DNA of 23,472 nt from JBALVO01 sp036961445 (GTDB lineage Bacteria; Pseudomonadota; Gammaproteobacteria; Pseudomonadales; Halieaceae). Position numbers and translations under genes: made by a program. Under the pieces are notes generated by a model. It ran no database searches, was not told the DNA's origin, and was given only the letters and a program-made list of their open reading frames with translations. The stretch lies in assembly GCA_036961445.1 (NCBI GenBank), contig JBALVO010000055.1:1-23472 (forward strand). The letters are read 5' to 3'. Of this stretch, positions 15,933 through 23,472 are shown in pieces (the first letter of the stretch is position 1; the number at the start of each line of letters is the position of its first letter).

Positions 15933-18113
15933 ATGAAAATGCTATCTCGAAGCTTGTTACCCGCTTTGCTGTGGGGATCGCTTGTCCTGTCATTGAGCGC
16001 CTGCGGCGATTCACCGTGGAACAACCCGCACGCACCGGATAAAGAAGGGAAACTGATCTATCAGTCAGTGATGTCACCTGCACCACCCAAGCACCTCGAC
16101 CCGGCGATCTCTTACGCCACTGACGAAAGTCTCATAATCATGCAGATCTATGAGCCGCCGCTGGGGTATCACTTCCTCAAACGCCCTTATGAGTTGTTGC
16201 CGCTGGCGTTGGAATCGATGCCTATGGTGACCTACCTGAGAGAAGATGGTCAGACGCTGGAGGAGGGTGATGACTCGGTTGCGTTCAGCCGTTACACACT
16301 GCGTCTGCGCGATACCGCGCATTACCAACCGCATCCTGCCTTTGCTCGCGATGCACAAGGTAAGCCCCTGTATGTCTTTGACACGCCAGCCGATGGCGCG
16401 CAGTACAAGCAGATTCCGGATTTTCCGCAATCGGGTGACCGCCTGGTGCATGCCAACGATTATGCCTACGCGATTAAGCGACTTGCGGATCCGCTAAACG
16501 GTTCGCCCATGTTGAGCTTTATGTCGCAGTATATTGTGGGTATGAAAGAGTTTTCAGATCAATTGGCCGAGGTGCCCCGGGACGGGTGGTTGAACCTGGA
16601 CCATTACCCCATGGCAGGGCTGGAAGTCGTGGATGAGCGTACCCTGAATATTACGATTATGGGCCGCTACCCACAGTTTGTTTATTGGCTGGCCATGCAG
16701 TTTTTCTCACCGATTGCGCCTGAAGTCGATCGTTTCTATCACAACCCGGGATTCGTCGATCGCAATCTTACGCTTGATTGGTGGCCAGTGGGATCTGGCC
16801 CATTCATGATGATCAAGAACGATCCGAATACCGAAATCGTGTTGGAGCGCAATCCTAATTACCGGGAGGATTTTTTCCCTACCGAAGGAGCTCCAGGAGA
16901 CCGCGAAGCCGGATTGTTGGCAGATGCAGGTAAGCGTATTCCCTTTATAGACAGAGCCGTATTTCGCCTGGAAAAGGAGGTGTTACCTCTGTGGACCAAG
17001 TTCTTGCAGGGCTATTACGACCGTTCCGGGGAAGTTCACGGCAATACCAACCGTGTGTTTGACCAGGCTTTTGTGGTTGGCCCGGACGGGGTTGAGATGT
17101 CGGGCGACCTGGCTGATCACGACATCACCATGTCGCCGGATGTGAAACCGGGTATTTATTACTACGGCTTCAATATGCGCGACCCACTGGTCGGTGGTTA
17201 TACCGAGGATAAGCGGAAATTGCGCCAGGCCTTACAAATTGCCTTCAATACAGAAGAGTTCATCAATATTTTCTACAAGGGCAATGGTATTGCCGCCCAC
17301 AATGTAATTCCACCTGGTATTCCAGGTTATCTGGAAGGTGAGGCGGGGATGAACCCCTATGTCTATGACTGGGTAGACGGTGAGCCTCGACGCAAGTCTA
17401 TCGAATATGCCAGACAGCTATTGGTAGAAGCGGGTTATCCCAACGGGCGTGATGCGCGCACTGGCGAACCATTAAAAATCTTTATCGATGTGCAGTCCCA
17501 GGCCATTGGAAATACATCGATGAATTGGATCGACAGGGTCTTCTCCGAGATTGGAGTCCAGGTGGAGTTTCGCCCAGCTGACTGGAATCGTACCCGGGAA
17601 AAATTATTGACTGGCAACACCCAGATTTTCTCCCATGGTTGGCTGGCAGATTATCCCGACCCGGAGAACTTCCTGTTTCTGCTGTATGGTCCAGAAAGCC
17701 CGCTGCTATGCCAGTGCGATGGTGCCAATAATTCCAACTATGCCAACGAGGAATTTGACGAGCTGTTTCGCGCGGTGCGAGTGTTGCCGCAAGGCGCGGA
17801 GCGCGATGATCTGGTGGCACGCATGGTGGAGCTCTATCGTCGGGATGCGGTATGGCTCTATGCGTACTACCCCAAGGATATTTACCTCAATAATAGCTGG
17901 GTCTTCAATACCAAGCGGCATGGTATCTCCAAGGCCATGCTGAAGTACATTCGCATAGATGATCAGAAACGCCACGCAATGCGGGTGAAGTGGAACCAGC
18001 CGGTGACCTGGCCGTTGTTTGCAGGCGCTCTTTTAATATCTGGCCTGGTCTTACCAGGGGTGGTGGCCTATCGCCGCCGTCAGAATGCGACTGCCCGCCG
18101 GCAGGAGAACTGA
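15933..18113 (+). CDS. Peptide ABC transporter substrate-binding lipoprotein with C-terminal membrane anchor
   Basis: This is a family 5 (DppA/OppA/YejA-type) solute-binding protein of 726 residues, longer than the usual 500-600. An N-terminal lipoprotein signal ends in LSAC, with the lipidated Cys at residue 24, followed by GDS. The body carries family hallmarks: NPNYRE after the VGSGPF motif, LRQALQIAFNTEEFI, AGYPNGRD and HGWLADYPDPENFLFLLYG. A second hydrophobic segment, WPLFAGALLISGLVLPGVVAY, lies near the C-terminus (about residues 693-713) and is followed by RRRQNATARR, consistent with a membrane helix and a cytoplasmic tail. The frame opens at a TTG (15927), but the ATG at 15933 is the better start. 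The downstream permease and ATPase genes make a peptide importer very likely. The order resembles YejABEF. Confidence 0.92.
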   Translation: MKMLSRSLLPALLWGSLVLSLSACGDSPWNNPHAPDKEGKLIYQSVMSPAPPKHLDPAISYATDESLIIMQIYEPPLGYHFLKRPYELLPLALESMPMVTYLREDGQTLEEGDDSVAFSRYTLRLRDTAHYQPHPAFARDAQGKPLYVFDTPADGAQYKQIPDFPQSGDRLVHANDYAYAIKRLADPLNGSPMLSFMSQYIVGMKEFSDQLAEVPRDGWLNLDHYPMAGLEVVDERTLNITIMGRYPQFVYWLAMQFFSPIAPEVDRFYHNPGFVDRNLTLDWWPVGSGPFMMIKNDPNTEIVLERNPNYREDFFPTEGAPGDREAGLLADAGKRIPFIDRAVFRLEKEVLPLWTKFLQGYYDRSGEVHGNTNRVFDQAFVVGPDGVEMSGDLADHDITMSPDVKPGIYYYGFNMRDPLVGGYTEDKRKLRQALQIAFNTEEFINIFYKGNGIAAHNVIPPGIPGYLEGEAGMNPYVYDWVDGEPRRKSIEYARQLLVEAGYPNGRDARTGEPLKIFIDVQSQAIGNTSMNWIDRVFSEIGVQVEFRPADWNRTREKLLTGNTQIFSHGWLADYPDPENFLFLLYGPESPLLCQCDGANNSNYANEEFDELFRAVRVLPQGAERDDLVARMVELYRRDAVWLYAYYPKDIYLNNSWVFNTKRHGISKAMLKYIRIDDQKRHAMRVKWNQPVTWPLFAGALLISGLVLPGVVAYRRRQNATARRQEN

Positions 18114-18116
18114 TAG

Positions 18117-19094
18117 ATGCTTGCCTACATACTAAGACGATTGTTATACGCAATTCCCATACTGATCGGCGTAAACCTGCTGACTTTTGCCCTGTTTTTC
18201 GTGGTTAACTCTCCGGATGATATGGCCGTCTCACAGCTGGGAGAAAAGTATGTTACCCCGGAGGCTATCGAGGCCTGGAAAGCGAAAAATGGCTATGACA
18301 AACCCCTGTTTGTTAACGCTGACGTAGCCGGAATAGAGGCTGTAACCGATACCATTTTCTTTACCAAGTCGCTCAGACTATTTGCTTTTGATTTTGGCCG
18401 TTCCGAAAGTGGTCGTAATATTACCACCGATGTTTCCACACGCATGTGGCCCAGCCTGGCGGTGGCGTTGCCCACTTTTATCACCGGTATCTGGGTCAAT
18501 ATTTGTGTGGCGCTAATGGTGGTGATGTTTCACGCGACTCGCCTGGATCGTTGGGCGGTATTTCTGTTCGTGTCGCTCATGTCAATTTCCTATCTCTTTT
18601 ATATTATCGGAGGCCAGTACTTGCTGGCCAAGACCTGGAGGCTGGTGCCTATATCCGGGTTTAATGCCGACAGCCAACCCTGGAAATTCCTGATCCTGCC
18701 GGTGCTGGTGGGTGTGGTAGCCGGTATTGGTGCGGGTGCACGTTGGTATCGCACCTTGTTTCTGGAGGAAGCCAACCAGGATTATGTGCGCACGGCCCGC
18801 GCCAAGGGTGCCAGTGAGATTGCTATCCTGTTTCGTCACATACTGCCGAATGCAATGATTCCAATCCTTACTGGTGTAGTCGTACTTATTCCGTCCTTGT
18901 TTATGGGTAGCTTGTTGATAGAGTCATTTTTTGGTATCCCGGGTTTGGGTAGTTACATGCTCGATGCCATTAAGTCCCAGGACTTCGCTATTGTGCGCAG
19001 TATGGTGTTCATTGGCTCAATTTTATACATCGCCGGCTTGATTCTCACCGACATTTCTTACACCTGGGCTGACCCCCGGGTGCGTTTGAGCTGA
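18117..19094 (+). CDS. Peptide ABC transporter permease (DppB/YejB type)
   Basis: This inner-membrane permease has 325 residues, normal for the family. It starts with the typical LAYILRRLLYAIPILIGVNLLTF first helix, has a periplasmic loop containing YDKPLF and FDFGRS, and then five more helices. The ATPase-coupling EAA loop is at about residues 217-250 (EEANQDYVRTARAKGAS...LFRHILPNA). The C-terminal ESFFGIPGLG and ADPRVRLS segments are characteristic of DppB-type subunits. The ATG comes 3 bases after the stop of the binding protein, with AGGAGA overlapping that gene's end. Confidence 0.94.
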   Translation: MLAYILRRLLYAIPILIGVNLLTFALFFVVNSPDDMAVSQLGEKYVTPEAIEAWKAKNGYDKPLFVNADVAGIEAVTDTIFFTKSLRLFAFDFGRSESGRNITTDVSTRMWPSLAVALPTFITGIWVNICVALMVVMFHATRLDRWAVFLFVSLMSISYLFYIIGGQYLLAKTWRLVPISGFNADSQPWKFLILPVLVGVVAGIGAGARWYRTLFLEEANQDYVRTARAKGASEIAILFRHILPNAMIPILTGVVVLIPSLFMGSLLIESFFGIPGLGSYMLDAIKSQDFAIVRSMVFIGSILYIAGLILTDISYTWADPRVRLS

Positions 19095-19104
19095 GGTAAG
19101 GCGC

Positions 19105-20475
19105 ATGAAACCGCTGATATTGTGGTCCGACGCCTTGATTTACCTTTTGGTCATCGCACTGTTTATTTTCTTTTATAATCTCCGACGAGATCCGCAGACA
19201 CGCGAGCGTTGGGGGCAGGTCTTTTCTTCACGTCTGGGCATGGTCACATTTACGGTGATCATTACCTATGTCGGTATTGCCTTGCTTGACTCCCTGCATT
19301 TTCGCCGCGCGCTGGATGCATCCGCAGGCATTGCATCTGCAGAAGTGTTTTACGACAACAAGGTTACCAGCGTGCTTGATGTGATGATGGGGGGTATGGG
19401 TGATCGCTTCGAACGGACTTATTCCGCACCTTTCGCCTTGAAGTCCTTTGAGAAAAAGAACATGAAGGATGAATTTGGCGCAACCGTGCGTGATTATCCG
19501 CCGTTGGAGCACGCGGGCATGCACTTAACGGACCCCGCGGACAAATGGGCCGACGTGCTGGCCAAGTCGGTCGCCGGCCTGGCGTGGGGTTTATTGGCTT
19601 CGTTGTTGATAGTGGGGTTGCAGTGGTTCTTGTTGCGTGGCAGCAGCAATCCCTGGCATGCGTCCTGGGGGATGCAGACAGTTATTATCTGTTTTGGGGT
19701 TTGGCTGGTTAGCATCAGCCATTACTATCACGTATTGGGTACTGACCTGGGCGGCACCGATGTCGCATTCCAGAGTGTTAAAGGTATCCGCACCGGCGTA
19801 TTACTGGGCACTTTGTCTACGCTAATAATGTTGCCCATTGCCGTTACTTTGGGCGTAATGGCGGGTTATTTTAAGGGTTGGGTCGATGATGTGGTGCAGT
19901 ATTTGTACACCACGCTGAGCTCCATTCCCGGTATTTTGCTGATTGCCGCATCGGTACTGTTGTTTCAGGTATATATCGACCTGAATCCCGATTTTTTCTC
20001 AATTGGTATGGAAAAGGCTGACGCCCGTTTTATCGCGCTGTGTTTCATTTTGGGGGTAACCAGTTGGTCCACCCTTTGTCGATTGATCCGAGCGGAGACC
20101 TTGAAGATCAGTCAATTGGGTTATGTGCAGGCGGCCCACGCATTCGGGGTTAGTCACAGCCGTATTCTGGGACGTCATATTCTGCCCAATGTGGTGCATA
20201 TCATTCTTATTACGTTCGTTCTGGATTTCAGCGCTCTGGTATTGGCAGAAGCAGTATTGTCGTATATCGGAGTGGGTATCGACCCCTCTATGGGTAGCTG
20301 GGGCAACATGATTAATGGCGCCCGGTCAGAGCTGTCCCGGGAGCCTGCTATTTGGTGGACGCTCAGTGGCGCATTCTTTTTTATGTTTGTGCTGGTACTG
20401 GCCGCAAATCTGTTCTCGGACCTGGTGCGTGACGCATTTGATCCGCGTACCAGTATGCGGAGGTCTGAGGCATGA
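19105..20475 (+). CDS. Peptide ABC transporter permease (DppC/YejE type), enlarged
   Basis: At 456 residues this is about 100-150 longer than normal DppC subunits. The conserved core is in the C-terminal half: a GTDLGGTDV motif (a variant of GTDxxGRD), TLSSIPGILL, the EAA loop at about residues 331-362 (AETLKISQLGYVQAAHAFGVS...RHILPN) and SYIGVGIDPSMGSWGNMI. Extra sequence precedes it: two N-terminal helices (about residues 7-26 and 45-62), a polar loop of about 90 residues that would be periplasmic, and two further hydrophobic segments near residues 153-177 and 190-205. The additional loop may touch the unusual doubly anchored binding protein; that is inference. Ten bases separate it from the preceding gene, and TAAGG lies before the ATG. 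Confidence 0.92.
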   Translation: MKPLILWSDALIYLLVIALFIFFYNLRRDPQTRERWGQVFSSRLGMVTFTVIITYVGIALLDSLHFRRALDASAGIASAEVFYDNKVTSVLDVMMGGMGDRFERTYSAPFALKSFEKKNMKDEFGATVRDYPPLEHAGMHLTDPADKWADVLAKSVAGLAWGLLASLLIVGLQWFLLRGSSNPWHASWGMQTVIICFGVWLVSISHYYHVLGTDLGGTDVAFQSVKGIRTGVLLGTLSTLIMLPIAVTLGVMAGYFKGWVDDVVQYLYTTLSSIPGILLIAASVLLFQVYIDLNPDFFSIGMEKADARFIALCFILGVTSWSTLCRLIRAETLKISQLGYVQAAHAFGVSHSRILGRHILPNVVHIILITFVLDFSALVLAEAVLSYIGVGIDPSMGSWGNMINGARSELSREPAIWWTLSGAFFFMFVLVLAANLFSDLVRDAFDPRTSMRRSEA

Positions 20476-22088
20476 CGCAGCAATCCGACATTCGTATGAA
20501 AGTACGTGACCTCAAAGTGAAGGTCGCCAACTCGGGTGAAGAAATACTCAAGGGTGTTAGTTTTGACTTGAAGGCCGGTAAAGTGTTTTCGCTTGTGGGT
20601 GAGTCCGGTAGTGGCAAGTCGGTGACCTCTATGGCCGCCATGCGCTTGTTACCCGACGCGCTGGTTATCACTCAGGGTACTGTCGAGATCGACGGTCAGG
20701 ATTTGTTCGAGCTGTCTGAATCGCGCATGCAGGCAGTGCGTGGTCGTCGTGTGGCGATGATATTCCAAAATGCTATGACCGCGCTCAATCCGGTGCAAAG
20801 CACGGGGCAGCAGGTCGCCGAAACACTGCGTTTGCATACCACACTGCGTGGAGACGCTCTGCGCAAGCGCGTGGTGCAATTGTATACTGAAGTGGGTATT
20901 CCGGACCCTGAGGTTCGCTATAATTTTTATCCGCACCAGATGTCGGGTGGGCAACAGCAACGTGTAATGATTGCCATGGCACTGGCCTGCGAACCGGAGG
21001 TGTTGATTGCTGACGAACCCACCACTGCGCTGGATGTGACCATACAGGAACAAGTGCTGGAGCTGATTCGTGAACTCACTCGATCCCGCCAACTGGCAGT
21101 ATTGCTAATTACTCATGACATGGGTGTAGTGCGCAACACTGCGGATGAAGTTGCGGTGATGTACCACGGTGAAATCATAGAGCAGGCGGCAGTCGACGAT
21201 TTTTTCCACAATCCGCAGCAGGAATACAGCAAACGCCTTATTGACGCTTTACCGGATCTGACTCATTTCCAGAGCAAGGCCGTAGAAGAGCCGTTGCTGC
21301 GTATCGACGATGTAAAAGTACATTTTCCTATTCGCCAGGGTGTGTTGCAGCGGGTCGTTGATTACACCCGTGCCGTGGATGGTGTGTCATTGACTATTGG
21401 CCGTGGTGAGACTTATGCGTTAGTGGGTGAGTCTGGCAGCGGTAAATCGACGCTGGGCCGCGCCATCCTCAACCTGGATGAGATTGCCGGTGGTCAGATA
21501 AGCTTTAAAGGTGAGTTTATACATGCGCTGCCGCGGCGCCAGATGTTGCCTTATCGTAAAAAAATTCAGGTTATTTTCCAGAACCCATTTTCCTCAATGA
21601 ATCCGCGGCTTACGGTAGGCGAAATTATTTCCGAGGGCATGGTGAGCCTGGGCCTGGGTTTGTCACTTGTCGAACGTGAGCAACGTATTGATCAGTTGCT
21701 CAACCGGGTGCAGTTGGGCCCTGAGTACAGGCAACGTTATCCCCACGAATTCTCCGGCGGTCAGTTACAGCGTATTGCTATCGCTCGCGCGCTGGCGGTA
21801 GAGCCCGAGCTTATTATTTGCGATGAACCTACCAGTGCCCTGGATGTATCTATTCGCGCCGAGGTGCTGGATCTATTGCAGGAACTGCAGCGCGAGTTTG
21901 GAGTATCGTATTTATTTATTACGCACGATTTGTCTATTGTCCCTAGTCTGGCTCACCACGTCGGTGTTATGCAGTCGGGCAAAATAGTGGAACAGGGTAG
22001 TGCCGAGCAGATACTGACGGCACCGCAGCACCCCTATACCCGGGCCCTGCTTGCTTCGGTGCCTACAATCGATCCCCCTGACACATAG
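20472..22088 (+). CDS. Peptide ABC transporter fused ATPase (DppD-DppF/YejF type)
   Basis: Both ATPase domains of the importer are joined in one 538-residue protein, like YejF. Domain 1 has Walker A GESGSGKS at residues 43-50, signature SGGQQQR at 158-164 and Walker B with Asp181-Glu182. Domain 2 has Walker A GESGSGKS at 319-326, signature SGGQLQR at 428-434 and Walker B with Asp451-Glu452. The switch histidine motifs LLITHD and FITHD are both present, so both sites look competent. The oligopeptide-type C-terminal segment (HPYTRALLASVP) follows the second domain. The ATG overlaps the preceding stop by 4 bases (ATGA), with GGAGG 9 bases upstream. Confidence 0.95.
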   Translation: MTQQSDIRMKVRDLKVKVANSGEEILKGVSFDLKAGKVFSLVGESGSGKSVTSMAAMRLLPDALVITQGTVEIDGQDLFELSESRMQAVRGRRVAMIFQNAMTALNPVQSTGQQVAETLRLHTTLRGDALRKRVVQLYTEVGIPDPEVRYNFYPHQMSGGQQQRVMIAMALACEPEVLIADEPTTALDVTIQEQVLELIRELTRSRQLAVLLITHDMGVVRNTADEVAVMYHGEIIEQAAVDDFFHNPQQEYSKRLIDALPDLTHFQSKAVEEPLLRIDDVKVHFPIRQGVLQRVVDYTRAVDGVSLTIGRGETYALVGESGSGKSTLGRAILNLDEIAGGQISFKGEFIHALPRRQMLPYRKKIQVIFQNPFSSMNPRLTVGEIISEGMVSLGLGLSLVEREQRIDQLLNRVQLGPEYRQRYPHEFSGGQLQRIAIARALAVEPELIICDEPTSALDVSIRAEVLDLLQELQREFGVSYLFITHDLSIVPSLAHHVGVMQSGKIVEQGSAEQILTAPQHPYTRALLASVPTIDPPDT

Positions 22089-22114
22089 AGCAAACAGCAC
22101 AGGAGTAATAGCCT

Positions 22115-23472
22115 ATGAACGGCGCAGAGAGCTTGTTAACCACCTTGATCAACAATGATATTGAGGTCTGTTTTACAAATCCGGGTACGTCTGAAATGCA
22201 TTTTGTTGCAGCCCTGGATGAGGTGGAGGGCATGCGTTGTGTACTTTGCCTGTTTGAGGGCGTGCTCAGCGGCGCGGCAGATGGCTATGCGCGCATGGCG
22301 CGCAAGCCGGCCTCTACCTTGTTGCACCTGGGGCCGGGTCTGGGCAATTCTCTGGCCAATATACACAACGCAAAAAAAGGCAACGTGCCCATGGTCAATA
22401 TCGTGGGCGATCATGCAACCTACCATCTGCAGTACGATGCGCCGTTAACCGCGGACATCGAAGGCATTGCCCGCACTGTTTCCCACTGGGTGTATACCTC
22501 AAAAACGTCACAAGAGATCGCCCGTGACGCCGCAGAGGCAGTGCGCCAGGCAGGTATCGGCCAGGTTGCTACCTTGATGTTGCCAGCGGATGTGTCCTGG
22601 AGCGATAACCCCAACGGCGCCGAGGGTGCTGTAGCTGTGGCCGCCCCTGCGGCGGTGGCCAGCAGTCAGGTCGATGAGGCCGTGGCTAAACTGCAATCTG
22701 GCAAGAACTGTATGATCATGATTGGCGGTCGGGAGATAGGCAGCCAGCGCGGCTTGATGCTGAGTCGTATCGGTAAAGCCTGTGGCGCTCGTGTATGTAC
22801 TGAGGTTTTCCCGGCTCGCGTGGCACGCGGCGCGGATACAGCGGTAATAGATCGCTTACCCTATCTGGCGGAATTGGCGATCGACCATCTTAAAGATCTT
22901 GACCACCTCATACTGCTTGGCGCACCAGCCCCGGTTTCCTTCTTCGCTTATCCCGATGTCCCCAGCGCTATTTCTCCATCTGGCTGTGATGAATTTTTAT
23001 TGGCCGGTCCCAACGATGACATAGACCAGGTACTGGAAGACTTGCTGGAAAAACTCAACGCCGTAGATGTTGAGCCGGATGTGCATCCTCTGGCCATACC
23101 TGACTTACCATCGGGGCCACTGGATGTTAATAACGCTGCGCTGAGTATCGCTCACTTACTGCCGGAAAATGCTGTGGTCGTTGATGAATCGATTACTGCC
23201 GGGTTTTCTCTTTTTCCCTTAACGGCTACCTCCAAGGCCCACGATTGGCTGAATCTTACCGGCGGCAGTATTGGTTGGGGTCTGCCTGCGTCGGTGGGTG
23301 CTGCGATCGCCAGTCCAGGACGCAAGGTTGTGTGCCTGGAAGGAGATGGCAGCGCCATGTACACCATACAGTCTCTGTGGACCATGGCGCGTGAAAACCT
23401 GGATATAACCGTGGTGATTTTCAACAACCAGAAGTACAGCGTGCTGGAGATGGAGTTCGCCCGCACCGGTGC
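22115..23472 (+). CDS. Thiamine-diphosphate-dependent enzyme, acetolactate synthase/benzoylformate decarboxylase-like (partial, runs off window)
   Basis: An open frame of 452 codons runs from the ATG at 22115 to the window end; the C-terminus is missing. The N-terminal Pyr domain holds the catalytic glutamate Glu48 (CLFEGVLSGAADGYARMA), followed by LLHLGPGLGNSLANIHNA and NIVGDHATYH. A central domain spans about residues 190-350. The PP domain starts near LNLTGGSIGWGLPASVGAAIA and holds the thiamine-diphosphate/Mg motif, Gly410-Asp411-Gly412 to Asn437-Asn438. This is the layout of acetolactate synthase large subunits and MdlC-type decarboxylases. Which reaction it performs cannot be told; a biosynthetic acetolactate synthase would normally sit beside a small subunit. 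AGGAG lies 9 bases before the ATG, 26 bases after the ATPase stop, so it may be the last gene of the importer operon. Confidence 0.88.
   Translation, partial: MNGAESLLTTLINNDIEVCFTNPGTSEMHFVAALDEVEGMRCVLCLFEGVLSGAADGYARMARKPASTLLHLGPGLGNSLANIHNAKKGNVPMVNIVGDHATYHLQYDAPLTADIEGIARTVSHWVYTSKTSQEIARDAAEAVRQAGIGQVATLMLPADVSWSDNPNGAEGAVAVAAPAAVASSQVDEAVAKLQSGKNCMIMIGGREIGSQRGLMLSRIGKACGARVCTEVFPARVARGADTAVIDRLPYLAELAIDHLKDLDHLILLGAPAPVSFFAYPDVPSAISPSGCDEFLLAGPNDDIDQVLEDLLEKLNAVDVEPDVHPLAIPDLPSGPLDVNNAALSIAHLLPENAVVVDESITAGFSLFPLTATSKAHDWLNLTGGSIGWGLPASVGAAIASPGRKVVCLEGDGSAMYTIQSLWTMARENLDITVVIFNNQKYSVLEMEFARTG

Overview
The window looks like chromosomal DNA of a free-living, heterotrophic gammaproteobacterium. 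GC content is moderate to high, genes are closely packed in operons, and the set includes Entner-Doudoroff enzymes, LutABC-type lactate oxidation and two peptide importers. A marine lineage near Cellvibrionales/Halieaceae is a guess from gene content; the sequence does not prove it. No rRNA, tRNA, CRISPR array, insertion sequence or phage gene was seen, and no gene-free stretch exceeds about 200 bases.

Region 1 (1-5347, + strand) is a tightly coupled central-carbon operon: KDPG aldolase (eda), a GAPDH-like paralogue without its catalytic cysteine, a normal type I GAPDH (gap) and PEP carboxylase (ppc). The last three reading frames overlap by 1 and 4 bases. Two overlapping palindromes lie just before eda and may be the operator. 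The enzymes would take KDPG to pyruvate and glyceraldehyde-3-phosphate, oxidise the latter, and carboxylate PEP to oxaloacetate. A secreted SYLF-domain protein (5441-6013, +) follows.

Region 2 (6047-15732, - strand), in transcription order, holds a POT-family peptide transporter, a saccharopine-dehydrogenase-like oxidoreductase, a very large coiled-coil membrane protein, and lutA-lutB-lutC. The large protein has a small N-terminal domain, a coiled coil made of 26-residue (78-bp) repeats, one membrane segment, a probable periplasmic domain and four more membrane segments. It carries a 100-N assembly gap inside the repeats. The repeat phase predicts a true gap of 68+78k bases, which also restores the reading frame. 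This protein is the least explained object in the window.

Region 3 (15933-23472, + strand) is divergent from the POT gene. It encodes a complete peptide-type ABC importer in the order of YejABEF/Dpp systems: a lipoprotein binding protein with an extra C-terminal membrane anchor, two permeases (the second enlarged by extra segments and a periplasmic loop) and a fused double ATPase. A thiamine-diphosphate enzyme of the acetolactate synthase/benzoylformate decarboxylase type follows and is cut by the window end. The shared 200-bp intergenic region has a TATAAT on each strand and a repeated 9-mer, so the two peptide importers may be co-regulated.
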